The notes: generated from the sequence alone by a model not told the origin. A stretch of DNA of 18,708 bases from Desulfobacterales bacterium (GCA_027061865.1 JAMOVZ010000487.1:1-18708), one strand, 5' to 3'. Counted from the first letter of the stretch, positions 1-7,366 are shown. Numbers and translations: made by a program.

Positions 1-285
1 CCTTGAAAGTATGGCCTTTATTTTGTTTCCCGCCCATCTTTGCAGCCCTTTGCTCATCAGGTGAATTCCGTACATGAAAAGTCCGATCCCGCCGAAAAGG
101 GCAATGAAGATGGCCTTGTAAGGGCTTGACTTATCGGCAGGTGCGGTTAAAAGCACAAACTCTTTGCCTTCCTTTGCGAATGCGAGGCCTAGGGGATACA
201 GGCAAATCCAGAAGACAGCCAGGACCCAGAGCGAAATCATCGCAGCTTTGACAAGATAGTGGCTATGCAATGAGGATGATTTCAT
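1..285 (-). CDS. Na/Pi cotransporter family protein, N-terminal part (cut by window edge)
   Basis: The reading frame starts at the ATG at 285 and runs open off the left edge, so only the first 95 residues are seen. They begin with a hydrophobic segment ending in LAFA, which may be a signal peptide or first membrane helix. A second hydrophobic stretch, IFIALFGGIGLFMYGIHLMS, matches the conserved start of the Na/Pi-cotransporter (NptA/PF02690) family. These are inner-membrane sodium-dependent phosphate carriers. The gene lies 8 bases behind a DUF47/PhoU-like gene on the same strand, a pairing typical of phosphate transporters with their PhoU-like partner. No clear Shine-Dalgarno is visible, so translation may be coupled to the upstream gene. 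Family assignment is fairly safe; the substrate is inferred. Confidence 0.8.
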   Translation of the reverse strand, partial: MKSSSLHSHYLVKAAMISLWVLAVFWICLYPLGLAFAKEGKEFVLLTAPADKSSPYKAIFIALFGGIGLFMYGIHLMSKGLQRWAGNKIKAILSR

Positions 286-293
286 GGATAAGA

Positions 294-956
294 CTATAAT
301 TTTTCACTTATTATGAGCACATTGAGCCTGTCGGCAGCGTCTTCTATCTTGTCTGAAATAGCGGTAATTCTTTGAACACACCGTTCGAGCTGGATTTTTT
401 GTGCAAGAGGCATTTCACTTCTAAAGATGTCTCGCATAAGCATCTCTTCTTTTTTGTCTATAGTAGATTCCATGTCTATCAGGTCGGAGATAGCCTCATG
501 GATAAATTGATATTCCGATGTCTCACCAAGATCCTCACCAGGCAGGAAGCGGGCTATGGCCTCCCTGAAGTTTCTAAACATTTCCATGGTGGCACCCACT
601 ATGTCCAGGATTCTGTCGGCATATTCAGGGGGGACTTCGGGACGCTGGAACACAACCATGTCAGAGGCCTTTTCGGCACTATTTGCGATTTCGTCAATGG
701 ATTCGCTCAATATATAGATGTCTTTTCTTACAAGGGGCAGGAAGGCACCTGAAAACAGGGAGTCAGCTATCTTTCTCCTTATAATGTCTGCCTCGGTCTC
801 GGCATAATCGCAGTCTTCATGGATCGCTTCTGCCTCTTGGAGTTCGCCTTGGAGGAATGCTTCAATGCATTTTTTGAAGCAGCCCAGGCATCCTCCCACC
901 TTGTCCATATGCTCATCTATGAGCCTTTTGACCTTCTTTTCCTTGTCTTCAAACAT
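294..956 (-). CDS. DUF47/PhoU-like phosphate transport regulator
   Basis: A 220-residue, almost wholly helical and acidic protein of the DUF47/PhoU-like family. Members associate with phosphate or sodium/phosphate carriers and are thought to bind metal clusters on the cytoplasmic side. Recognisable stretches are DYAETEADIIRRKIADSLF near residues 50-68 and SESIDEIANSAEKASDMVV near 84-102, the usual PhoU-style E/D-rich helices. The frame is open further upstream, but the ATG at 956 is chosen because AAAGGAG lies 6 bases before it. That Shine-Dalgarno overlaps the TAA of the preceding ferredoxin gene (gap 11 bases). The next gene downstream is a Na/Pi cotransporter homologue, which supports a role in phosphate uptake control. 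The direct regulatory role is inferred from the family. Confidence 0.85.
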   Translation of the reverse strand: MFEDKEKKVKRLIDEHMDKVGGCLGCFKKCIEAFLQGELQEAEAIHEDCDYAETEADIIRRKIADSLFSGAFLPLVRKDIYILSESIDEIANSAEKASDMVVFQRPEVPPEYADRILDIVGATMEMFRNFREAIARFLPGEDLGETSEYQFIHEAISDLIDMESTIDKKEEMLMRDIFRSEMPLAQKIQLERCVQRITAISDKIEDAADRLNVLIISEKL

Positions 957-967
957 GGTTCGCTCCT

Positions 968-1162
968 TTACTCCTCCCAACTGATACAATCGCCTGGACA
1001 GAAGGCCATTGCCTCCTCCACCAATTCCTCCGGGTAGTGGTCCAGGGACTGGATCACCAGTAGTTCGGTTTCTGGGTTAATGGCAAAGACTTGGGGGCAA
1101 ATTTCTATGCAAGCCTCACAGAGGTTGCAACATGAAAGGTCAACGTAAGGGATTTTGGCCAT
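968..1162 (-). CDS. Single [4Fe-4S] ferredoxin, D. gigas type
   Basis: A 64-residue soluble electron carrier. Cysteines C12, C15 and C18 in the CNLCEACIEICP motif plus C55 of the C-terminal CPGDC should hold one [4Fe-4S] cluster. C22, followed by proline, matches the position that forms a disulfide in D. gigas ferredoxin, where a second cluster has been lost. The ATG at 1162 is preferred over the longer open frame (to 1342) because the family start MAKIPYVDLS is here and AGGA lies about 9 bases upstream; the extension has no family resemblance. It is first in an apparent operon with the DUF47 and phosphate carrier genes. No functional link between ferredoxin and phosphate transport is obvious. 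Confidence 0.9.
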   Translation of the reverse strand: MAKIPYVDLSCCNLCEACIEICPQVFAINPETELLVIQSLDHYPEELVEEAMAFCPGDCISWEE

Positions 1163-1207
1163 CAAATAAGTCCTGGTTTGTTTCCTGTTGAGGTCACCTA
1201 CAGGTTG

Positions 1208-1236
1208 TTGACAAGTTCTGGGAGCCCTTGTACTAA
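1208..1236 (+). promoter_or_regulatory. Sigma70-like promoter for the epimerase gene
   Basis: TTGACA at 1208-1213 and TACTAA at 1231-1236, separated by 17 bases, in the divergent gap between the ferredoxin and epimerase genes. The start codon follows about 80 bases downstream. Predicted by eye from consensus only. Confidence 0.5.
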
Positions 1237-1316
1237 ATGATATATTCTCTATGTCGGCAAGAGCATAGTTTTGGGTTAACACCATGTCAAGGAATCCCGG
1301 GGATGGGGAGAAAGGC

Positions 1317-2225
1317 GTGAAAATATTCATGACAGGTGGCACCGGCTTTGTGGGACGTGCCCTTTCAGCCCATTTAGTTGAGCAAGGCCATCAAATAGTG
1401 GTCCTTACACGCTCTGGTCAGGGGCACAAGGATCTCCCTAAAGGCATTCAGCTTATTGAAGGAGATCCTGTAGAGGGGGGGCAATGGCAGGGTGCGGTAA
1501 GGGGCTGTGAAGTGGCCATTAATCTGGCGGGAGAGTCCATCTTTTCCAGGTGGAGCAAAAAGAAAAAAGAGGCCATATTGGCAAGCAGGGTGATGACCAC
1601 CAGACGGTTGGTGGAGGCCCTTGAAGAGCGGAGAGGCGAGGAGACCCTTCTTATAAGCACATCTGCGGTTGGCTGTTATGGACCTCGAGGAGACGAGGAG
1701 GTTGATGAAGAGTCCCTCCCGGGTGATGATTTTCTGGCCCAGGTGGCTGTCAGGTGGGAGCAGGAGGCCATGAAGGCCCAGGATATGGGCTTTAGGGTGG
1801 TAATTGCAAGATTTGGTATTGTGCTGGGAAAAGGGGGCGGGGCACTGGCCAAGATGCTACCAGCATTCAAGTATTACCTGGGAAGCCCTTTGGGAAGTGG
1901 GAATCAGTGGTTCCCTTGGATACACATTAAAGACTTGGTAAGGATCTATTCATTTTTTATGAAAAACGGCAAGATAAAAGGCCCTTTCAATTGCACTGCC
2001 CCTCGCCCTGTGACGAATCGGCAGTTTTGCGAGACCTTGGCGCAGGTAATGGGAAAACCCCTGCTTCTACCCCCTGTTCCAGGCTTTTTGATCAGGATGC
2101 TGCTTGGAGAATTCGGCTCCATGCTCCTTACAGGCCAGAAGGCCCTCCCTAAAAGGCTTCAGGTCTTGGGGTTTAAATTCCTCTTCCCTGGGCTGAAAGA
2201 GGCCTTAGAGGATCTCCTTTGGTAA
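1317..2225 (+). CDS. TIGR01777 / YfcH-type epimerase-like SDR protein
   Basis: A 302-residue extended short-chain dehydrogenase/reductase-type protein. The N-terminal VKIFMTGGTGFVGRAL holds the NAD(P)-binding TGGxGFxG loop. The stretch LINLAGE...RWSKKKKE and the segment ISTSAVGCYGP are typical of the TIGR01777 subfamily. The C-terminal part ending GQKALPKRLQVLGFKFLFP is the DUF1731 domain found at the end of YfcH-like proteins. The GTG at 1317 is chosen because GGAG lies 6 bases before it and it begins exactly at the first beta strand; an ATG at 1284 has no such signal. The last 53 bases overlap the end of dnaE2 on the other strand. Its substrate is not known for the family. Confidence 0.85.
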   Translation: MKIFMTGGTGFVGRALSAHLVEQGHQIVVLTRSGQGHKDLPKGIQLIEGDPVEGGQWQGAVRGCEVAINLAGESIFSRWSKKKKEAILASRVMTTRRLVEALEERRGEETLLISTSAVGCYGPRGDEEVDEESLPGDDFLAQVAVRWEQEAMKAQDMGFRVVIARFGIVLGKGGGALAKMLPAFKYYLGSPLGSGNQWFPWIHIKDLVRIYSFFMKNGKIKGPFNCTAPRPVTNRQFCETLAQVMGKPLLLPPVPGFLIRMLLGEFGSMLLTGQKALPKRLQVLGFKFLFPGLKEALEDLLW

Positions 2226-5200
2226 GTGAAGTGAGATGGGAGAGCTTATGGATCACAAGGGTGATGGCCCCGTGTTCTTCTTGGACCCCTCCTTGAAGCA
2301 CATATGGTCCAGGGCTCACCAGCATGTGGCAGTAGCGCTGATAGGCATCAGGGAAAAGCACGGTCTCATAAAGGGCGGTGGTGTCCTCAAATGTTATAAA
2401 CTGCATGGGCCTGCCGTCTCTGGAATACACACTCTTTGATGTGACCATCCAGCCCACTGTGGTCACGTATTTCCCTACCCATTTTCTTAACTCCTTGGCC
2501 TTTACATGGTTCACCCTTTCTATGGTTTTCTTGTATCGGTCCAGAGGGTGAATGGACAGGGGAAAGCCAAAGGCCTCCATCTCGTGTTTAATGACAGATT
2601 TCGTGCTCAGCGCAGGGCCTGGAAAAGACAGACCCCTTTGCCAATTTATCTTTGTTCGCGGAGACGAGGGGGGCAATAATGTCTCTTGGATCGCCTGGGC
2701 AGCGGCTGCCTTGCTGCCATAAAATTTGAGCGCCTGCCATATGAGTTGGGCCCGCGAAGTGGCGCGGGCCAGGCGGTCAAAGCATCCCGCCTTTATGAGG
2801 CCCCTTGCATCTTGGAAGTGCACTGACCCTGAGGTTCGGCTCAAAAAATCGTCAAATGACACAAATGGCCCGTTTTTGCCTCTCTCCTCTATGATGGCCT
2901 CCATGGCGTCTTTACCCAGTTCCTTCAATTGCATGAGCCCTATTCTCACCTGATTACCTTTGCCCGTATACTTGATTTCACTTTCATTTATATCAGGGGG
3001 AAGCACCTTGAGGCCCATTCTTTTGGCCTCTGAGATGTATGCTAGCATGGAGTAATAGCCTCCGCCATTGGAGATCACTGCTGCCATGAATTCGGCCGGA
3101 TAATGGGCCCGAAGATAGGCTGACTTGTATGCCACCAGGGTGTAGCTGGCCGAATGGGGTTTGCAGAAGCTATAGCCGTCAAAACCCATGATCATAGACC
3201 ATACCTCGTTGATCACCTTTAACCGCACGCCTCTTTCCTGTGCCCCTTTTATGAACCTTTCATGAAAGTCCCGCAGTTTCTTTTGCTTGTGCTTTTTGCT
3301 CACCACCTTGCGAAGGGTGTCTGCCTCGGCCGGGTCAAAACCGGCCAGATGAATGGCAGCCTGGCTCAATTGTTCCTGGAAGACCATGACCCCAAGGGTC
3401 TCCTTCAACACGGGCCGCAAAAGGGGGTGGGGCGCGTCCCATGGGGCCCCGTGAAGCCTTTCTACCCAGGTGTGGATACACTGGTTGGAGGCTGGGCGAA
3501 TAATGGAGGTCACTACTACGTTGATGTGAAAATGATCGAGCTTGCTGTATTGCTCAAAGGTGAAACCAGAGCTTACCTGTGTGAGCACCTGGCGAGTGGC
3601 CGGGCTTTCAAAGTAAAACACACCAAAGGTATCGGCATCATAAAAGATGCGGATGGTTTTGGGATCATCCAGGGGGTTGAGGGATGTATAGTCGATCCTT
3701 TTGCCATAATTTTTGTAAATCATATCCAGGGCGTCACGGATGACTGCAAGGCTGCGGTTGCCCAGTATGTCTATCTTGACAAGGCCTGCATCTTCAACCG
3801 AGTCCTTTTCCCACTGAAGCACCTGCAGCCCACTGGCCGATATCTCCACCGGGCAATGGTTACGTATTTGGTCTGGCACCACCACGAGGCCCCCGCAGTG
3901 GGTGGAAAGATGGTTAAAATGGGCTTGCAGCCGGGCTGCAGCAGCGAGTATCTTATCCCATGGTTTTCTGAACCGAATTCCCTTCATCTTAGGATGGCGT
4001 TCAATTTCTTTATAGATTTCCTTTAGGGACCATGCATGTCCTATTCTGCTGGTGACCCTGCTGATCTCTTGTTCTGTGAGGCCGAAGACCTTGGCCACTT
4101 CCCGGATGGCAGCCCTGGCTGCAAAGGTATTGTGATTAGCCACCATAGCGGCCCTGCGAGTCCCATACCTGGCAAAGACCCGGTCAATGATTGCATCGCG
4201 TTCATCCCATGGAAAATCTACATCAATATCAGGTGGGTCTTTTCGGCCCGGATTCAAGAACCGCTCAAAGAAAAGGTTATGCCTGATGGGATCTACATGG
4301 GTGATGCCCAGGGCATAGGAGACAATGGAGGCTGCAGCGCTTCCTCTTCCGCAGGAACGTGGTGTTTCTCCCACAATGTCTGCCACCACAAGGAAATAAT
4401 GGGCAAAGTTCTTTTCTTTGATGATGCGCATTTCGTGCTCCACCCTGGCCCTTACCTCGGGGCTAATGCGGCCATAGCGGCGCTTGCATCCTTCTATAGT
4501 AGCGCGATAAAGCCGCTCGAATGCCTCTCGATCTCCCATTCCATTGTACCGTGGGAAGATAATCTCGGTGAAATCCCACTTGGTTAGACACGCCTCAGCT
4601 ATTCTTACAGTATTGGAGATGGCAGAGGGTACGTGGGGAAATTGGCGTATCATGTGTTGAGGGGGGACAAGGAAGTTGTGCTCATTGCAGGTGTCACCCG
4701 GGCCCAGGGCTGACAACTTGCTGTTGAGGGCCACGGCCCTCAGGATTCGGTGAAGGAAAAACTCCTCCTTTTGCCTCATATACACCCTGTTGGTGGCAAC
4801 TGGCGGGATGCCGCTCTTGCGGGAAAAGGCATAGCAGCGCCCCATCTGAAACCCTGGGGATAGCTCTACAAAAAGGTCATCATTTCCATTGCGTTTTAAG
4901 GCCTTGAGGAGCCTGAAGTCATCAGAGATAACTATGAGACCATCTCGATTTAGGGCAATGGATCGTATAAGATCAAAATCCTGATCACAGTGTCTGGCCG
5001 AGATGATGCGGCAGAGGTTTTTGTAACCCTGATGATCCTTTACAAGAAGAAGGGCCCTGTGGCTGCCTGCCACAAGCTCACTCCCGATTATGGGTTCTAT
5101 GCCTGCTTCTCGGGCCTCCTGAATAAAAAATATAAGGCCATAGAGGCCATTGGTATCAGTGAGGGCAAGTTTTCTCATGCCAAGTGCCTTGGCCGCATGA

Positions 5201-5274
5201 CACAGCTCCTCTATGGTGGGAATCCCCCATCCCTTGGAATAATGGGAGTGGATATTTAGATGGATAAGTTCCAT
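2173..5274 (-). CDS. dnaE2: Error-prone DNA polymerase III alpha, DnaE2/ImuC
   Basis: A 1033-residue C-family polymerase, the usual size for DnaE2 (ImuC), the translesion polymerase of the ImuB-DnaE2 mutasome. Order: PHP domain (about 1-200), palm with CGRGSAAASIVSYALG near 308-323 and the catalytic aspartates D349, D351 and D353 in PPDIDVDF, fingers with GVMVFQEQLSQAAI, a helix-hairpin-helix region, and a C-terminal OB-fold part (GWMVTSKSVYSRDGRPMQFI). In the PHP domain the usual HxH reads N7-I-H9, so one metal ligand seems changed. The shorter length than replicative DnaE and the company of lexA and imuB support the DnaE2 call. The start codon has no proper Shine-Dalgarno: the inverted-repeat end of a small element begins 1 base before it. 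Presumed LexA-controlled. Confidence 0.92.
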   Translation of the reverse strand: MELIHLNIHSHYSKGWGIPTIEELCHAAKALGMRKLALTDTNGLYGLIFFIQEAREAGIEPIIGSELVAGSHRALLLVKDHQGYKNLCRIISARHCDQDFDLIRSIALNRDGLIVISDDFRLLKALKRNGNDDLFVELSPGFQMGRCYAFSRKSGIPPVATNRVYMRQKEEFFLHRILRAVALNSKLSALGPGDTCNEHNFLVPPQHMIRQFPHVPSAISNTVRIAEACLTKWDFTEIIFPRYNGMGDREAFERLYRATIEGCKRRYGRISPEVRARVEHEMRIIKEKNFAHYFLVVADIVGETPRSCGRGSAAASIVSYALGITHVDPIRHNLFFERFLNPGRKDPPDIDVDFPWDERDAIIDRVFARYGTRRAAMVANHNTFAARAAIREVAKVFGLTEQEISRVTSRIGHAWSLKEIYKEIERHPKMKGIRFRKPWDKILAAAARLQAHFNHLSTHCGGLVVVPDQIRNHCPVEISASGLQVLQWEKDSVEDAGLVKIDILGNRSLAVIRDALDMIYKNYGKRIDYTSLNPLDDPKTIRIFYDADTFGVFYFESPATRQVLTQVSSGFTFEQYSKLDHFHINVVVTSIIRPASNQCIHTWVERLHGAPWDAPHPLLRPVLKETLGVMVFQEQLSQAAIHLAGFDPAEADTLRKVVSKKHKQKKLRDFHERFIKGAQERGVRLKVINEVWSMIMGFDGYSFCKPHSASYTLVAYKSAYLRAHYPAEFMAAVISNGGGYYSMLAYISEAKRMGLKVLPPDINESEIKYTGKGNQVRIGLMQLKELGKDAMEAIIEERGKNGPFVSFDDFLSRTSGSVHFQDARGLIKAGCFDRLARATSRAQLIWQALKFYGSKAAAAQAIQETLLPPSSPRTKINWQRGLSFPGPALSTKSVIKHEMEAFGFPLSIHPLDRYKKTIERVNHVKAKELRKWVGKYVTTVGWMVTSKSVYSRDGRPMQFITFEDTTALYETVLFPDAYQRYCHMLVSPGPYVLQGGVQEEHGAITLVIHKLSHLTSLTKGDPLRPLSAQGRGI

Positions 5275-5275
5275 A

Positions 5276-5305
5276 TTTCACCACAGAGACACCGAGACCA
5301 CAGAG
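5276..5305 (+). repeat. Left terminal inverted repeat (CACAGAG-rich)
   Basis: Begins TTTCACCACAGAG and continues with CAC-GAG-CACAGAG; pairs with 5614-5643 on the other strand, 26 of 30 bases identical. The repeat supplies the bases directly upstream of the dnaE2 start codon. Confidence 0.75.
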
Positions 5306-5306
5306 T

Positions 5307-5340
5307 TTTTGGCCTATCGGGAGATGCCGATAGGCCAAAA
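5307..5340. repeat. Subterminal hairpin, left
   Basis: Perfect 14-bp inverted repeat TTTTGGCCTATCGG / CCGATAGGCCAAAA around the 6-base loop GAGATG. The stem top CGG-GAGATG-CCG matches the hairpin at the other end of the element. Not a terminator for dnaE2-strand transcription, as no T-tract follows in that direction beyond the stem itself. Confidence 0.8.
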
Positions 5341-5343
5341 CAT

Positions 5344-5535
5344 CTAACCGCAGTCCAATCTAAGCCCTTTATATTTAACCGGTAGAGGTAATTGTCTTTT
5401 GTAGGCAAGCTTCCTCAAGGTGAGTTCATGGCAAAGACATTCTTCGTAAGCAGACTCTAAAAGGCCAGGGCCCAAATTCTTGTGAACTTCAATAGCTGCA
5501 CCTATTATTTGACCTGTTAAGATGTTTATTTCCAT
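5344..5535 (-). pseudogene. GxxExxY protein, C-terminally truncated
   Basis: 63 residues starting MEINILTGQIIGAAIEVHKN and containing the name-giving G-L-L-E-S-A-Y motif at about residues 24-30. The frame stops right after RLDCG. Family members (PF13366, PD-(D/E)XK-like fold) normally run to roughly 120-130 residues, so about half is missing, including the part expected to carry the nuclease-like D and ExK residues. A good Shine-Dalgarno (AAGGAG) stands 9 bases before the ATG at 5535, so the stump may still be translated. What follows the stop is the hairpin and inverted-repeat end of the surrounding element, so the deletion may have arisen during element rearrangement. Family function is not established. 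Confidence 0.8.
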
Positions 5536-5571
5536 TTGAGTGATCTCCTTTTTGGGGTTTTCATAGAGCGG

Positions 5572-5607
5572 GTTTTCATTTGCCGGTATCTCCCGGCAAA
5601 TGAAAAC
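5572..5607. repeat. Subterminal hairpin, right
   Basis: Perfect 15-bp inverted repeat GTTTTCATTTGCCGG / CCGGCAAATGAAAAC with the loop TATCTC (GAGATA on the other strand). Same architecture and loop as the hairpin at 5307-5340, with a different outer stem sequence. Confidence 0.8.
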
Positions 5608-5613
5608 GCTTTT

Positions 5614-5643
5614 CTCTGTGTGCTCTGTGCCTCTGTGGTGAAA
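5614..5643 (-). repeat. Right terminal inverted repeat
   Basis: On the minus strand reads TTTCACCACAGAG followed by CACAGAG units. It begins directly after the TAG stop codon of imuB. Counterpart of 5276-5305. Confidence 0.75.
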
Positions 5644-6810
5644 CTATGCTGCTTTTGCATACCCGATCGCCTTCTCGCCATACCGAGCCCTGATCTTATC
5701 CAGCGCCTGCACAATGGCCTTGTTCTTCTCTGCCTTGGGGCAGGGTTGCTCGAAGAGGCAAAGCTGATTGTCCTCATAGAAAAAGTCCCAGAACCATATC
5801 TTCATAAACCTCACCCTGGTCCTGCGGATGCACGCACTGAAAAAGAGTCTTTTGAGATGAGGATAGAGTTCAAAGTCCCAGTAAGTAAGGCTGGGCAGGC
5901 GCATCCTGCGTTTGATCTCCATTGTGTCGGAGTATCGGAGCAGTAATCCAACCCTCTGAGGATATGCCCCCCTTTCCCTCAGACGCCTTGCACACCGCTC
6001 CACCAGGTGGTAAAGGGCAGCCAAGAGCCTCTCATTGTCGTTGTCATCCTCTGCAAAGAGAATCTCCTCACTCACTACTGGCCTGGAGGGTGCTGGATAG
6101 ACCGGCGTGGGATCAATACCATGGGCCCTTTGATGAATAACAGGGGCACGGGAGCCAAATATGAGGCGCAGGCTTTCCATGTCCAGGGCAGCCAGTTGCC
6201 ATATCCTTATTATTTCAAGATCTTGCAGAAGCATTCTGAGTTGAAAGCGGCCTATCCCCGGGAGCATGACCACTTTCAGAGGAGCCATGAAAGATTCCTC
6301 CTGGCCGCACTCTACATCCATGATTTCTTGCTTCGGGGAAAGAGTGCGGGAGGCAATGGCAGAGACCATCTTGTTTGTGGCAATGCCGGCAACACCCTGA
6401 AGGTCCAGGCGTGAGCGTATTTCTCTGTTGAGCCGCCATGCCGCATCCCGGGGCTTTCCCCAAAGCCGGCCCGTTCCTGTCAGATCAAGATATATATGTC
6501 CTGGCCTGGAAGGTTCCCACACGGGGGTATAATGGCGCACAAGGGCAATAAGGGCCCTGAAGGCCCTTGTCGTGAGCTCGGGATTGGGAGGGAGCAACTC
6601 CAGATGTGGGCACAGGGCCTTGGCCTGATGCAGGGCCATTCCCTTGAATATGCCTTCCCTGCGCGCCTCAAGAGATACGGATACAATAAGGCTCCGGTGG
6701 GAGTGAGGTGGAGCAATGGCCACAGGCCGGCCCCGCAGCCTTGGCTCTACCACCCTTGCCACTTCAATGGGGAAAGCGGGAATATGAAGATGAATGATGT
6801 TACGGAACAT
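5644..6810 (-). CDS. imuB: ImuB, inactive Y-family polymerase-like mutasome subunit
   Basis: A 388-residue DinB/UmuC-fold protein. In active Y-family enzymes the first metal-binding motif reads like HVDMDAFF; here it is HLHIPAFP, with H9 and P11 where the aspartates should be. The second motif SLDEAYLD is replaced by RPGHIYLD (G104, H105 for D, E). This loss of catalytic carboxylates is the hallmark of ImuB, which acts as a scaffold bringing DnaE2 to lesions. A clamp-binding pentapeptide QLCLF is seen at residues 349-353, and the helix-hairpin-helix LPGIGRFQLRML lies near 183-194. The ATG at 6810 lacks a Shine-Dalgarno because repeats begin about 7 bases upstream. Operon neighbours are lexA upstream and dnaE2 downstream; no imuA is present. 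Confidence 0.88.
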   Translation of the reverse strand: MFRNIIHLHIPAFPIEVARVVEPRLRGRPVAIAPPHSHRSLIVSVSLEARREGIFKGMALHQAKALCPHLELLPPNPELTTRAFRALIALVRHYTPVWEPSRPGHIYLDLTGTGRLWGKPRDAAWRLNREIRSRLDLQGVAGIATNKMVSAIASRTLSPKQEIMDVECGQEESFMAPLKVVMLPGIGRFQLRMLLQDLEIIRIWQLAALDMESLRLIFGSRAPVIHQRAHGIDPTPVYPAPSRPVVSEEILFAEDDNDNERLLAALYHLVERCARRLRERGAYPQRVGLLLRYSDTMEIKRRMRLPSLTYWDFELYPHLKRLFFSACIRRTRVRFMKIWFWDFFYEDNQLCLFEQPCPKAEKNKAIVQALDKIRARYGEKAIGYAKAA

Positions 6811-6817
6811 GATATTT

Positions 6818-6923
6818 GGGCGTTAGGCATTAGGCGTTGGGCGAAAGGAAAATGTCTTTTGAACCCGATACCTAATGCCCAATGCCTAACGCCTAATTGC
6901 CTGACGCCTGATGCCTAAGGCCT
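6818..6923. repeat. 7-nt periodic degenerate repeat, imuB side
   Basis: Two blocks in opposite orientation: GGCGTTAGGCATTAGGCG at 6819-6836 and its variants, then GCCTAACGCCTAATTGCCTG and further heptads across 6871-6923. Consensus unit about GCCTAAC. The blocks can fold into a long imperfect hairpin with a loop of roughly 28 bases. Related units recur at 7310-7366, so they bracket the four-helix-bundle gene. Confidence 0.7.
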
Positions 6924-6927
6924 CAAT

Positions 6928-7281
6928 TTATCTTTGCCTAGCCTGGATTAGCTTTGTCAGCATCTTGGAAATTGACTCACATTCTTGCCTTACATAATCA
7001 AAGTGGTCTTTGGACAGATATCCTATTTCATGGGCTATGATGGCCTGAGTCAGGAGTTCTGCAGAGGAACCTTTTGCAATATGGAAAAATTTGATTGCTT
7101 GTTTGTCAGTATCCAGCTCGTCTCCCTCTGCTATATTGCAGGGAATAGAGATAGCAGCCCTTCTCATCTGGTCTTTGAAACTATAATCTTTATTTAAGGA
7201 ACCTTGCCCTGTTATTTTATAGAGAGTTATCGCTAAATTTTTTGCCTTTTCCCACACCTTTAACTTTTGAAAATCTCCCAT
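6928..7281 (-). CDS. Four-helix bundle protein (23S rRNA intervening-sequence type)
   Basis: A 117-residue helical protein of the TIGR02436 family. Signature stretches: FQKLKVWEKAKNLAITLYK at the start, then QMRRAAISIPCNIAEGDEL near residues 38-56, and a C-terminal helix ESISKMLTKLI. Members occur inside 23S rRNA intervening sequences and also as isolated genes in variable spots; they form pentameric four-helix bundles, with nucleic acid binding suspected but not proved. The Shine-Dalgarno AGGAG lies 8 bases before the ATG at 7281. It is inserted between lexA and imuB in the same direction and is bracketed by GCCTAAC-type heptad repeats, so it probably arrived as a cassette. Complete length. 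Confidence 0.88.
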   Translation of the reverse strand: MGDFQKLKVWEKAKNLAITLYKITGQGSLNKDYSFKDQMRRAAISIPCNIAEGDELDTDKQAIKFFHIAKGSSAELLTQAIIAHEIGYLSKDHFDYVRQECESISKMLTKLIQARQR

Positions 7282-7309
7282 TGTCGAGTCTCCTATATTG
7301 TTACGGTAT

Positions 7310-7366
7310 ACGCCTTATGCCCAACACCTCACGCCTCACGCCTCATGCCTCACGCCTAACGCCTAT
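7310..7366. repeat. 7-nt periodic degenerate repeat, lexA side
   Basis: Tandem heptads ACGCCTC, ACGCCTC, ATGCCTC, ACGCCTA, ACGCCTA run through 7330-7364. The last two LexA codons and its stop (AGG CGT TAG on the minus strand) lie inside the array. Partner of the repeat at 6818-6923. Confidence 0.7.

Larger units (their letters stand above)
5276..5643. mobile_element. 368-bp element with terminal inverted repeats and subterminal hairpins
   Basis: Left end TTTCACCACAGAG at 5276-5288 recurs inverted at 5631-5643; over the first 30 bases the two ends agree at 26 positions. Just inside each end lies a near-perfect hairpin (5307-5340 and 5572-5607) whose loop reads GAGATG or GAGATA in the inward direction. 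The element fills exactly the space between the imuB stop codon (5644-5646) and the dnaE2 start codon (5272-5274). It carries a truncated GxxExxY gene and no transposase. No direct target duplication is evident. Interpretation as a mobile or mobilised unit is inference. Confidence 0.55.

Noticed and set aside
968..1342. Longer 124-residue version of the ferredoxin
   Set aside because: The extra N-terminal 60 residues have no family likeness and run back through the divergent promoter region of the epimerase gene.
3262..4026. Plus-strand open frame of 254 codons
   Set aside because: It lies wholly antisense within dnaE2, has no family resemblance or ribosome site, and is explained by codon bias of the true gene.
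6818..7366. Possible CRISPR array in the GCCTAAC repeats
   Set aside because: Units are 7 bases, degenerate and directly abutting, without spacers of constant length; no cas genes.
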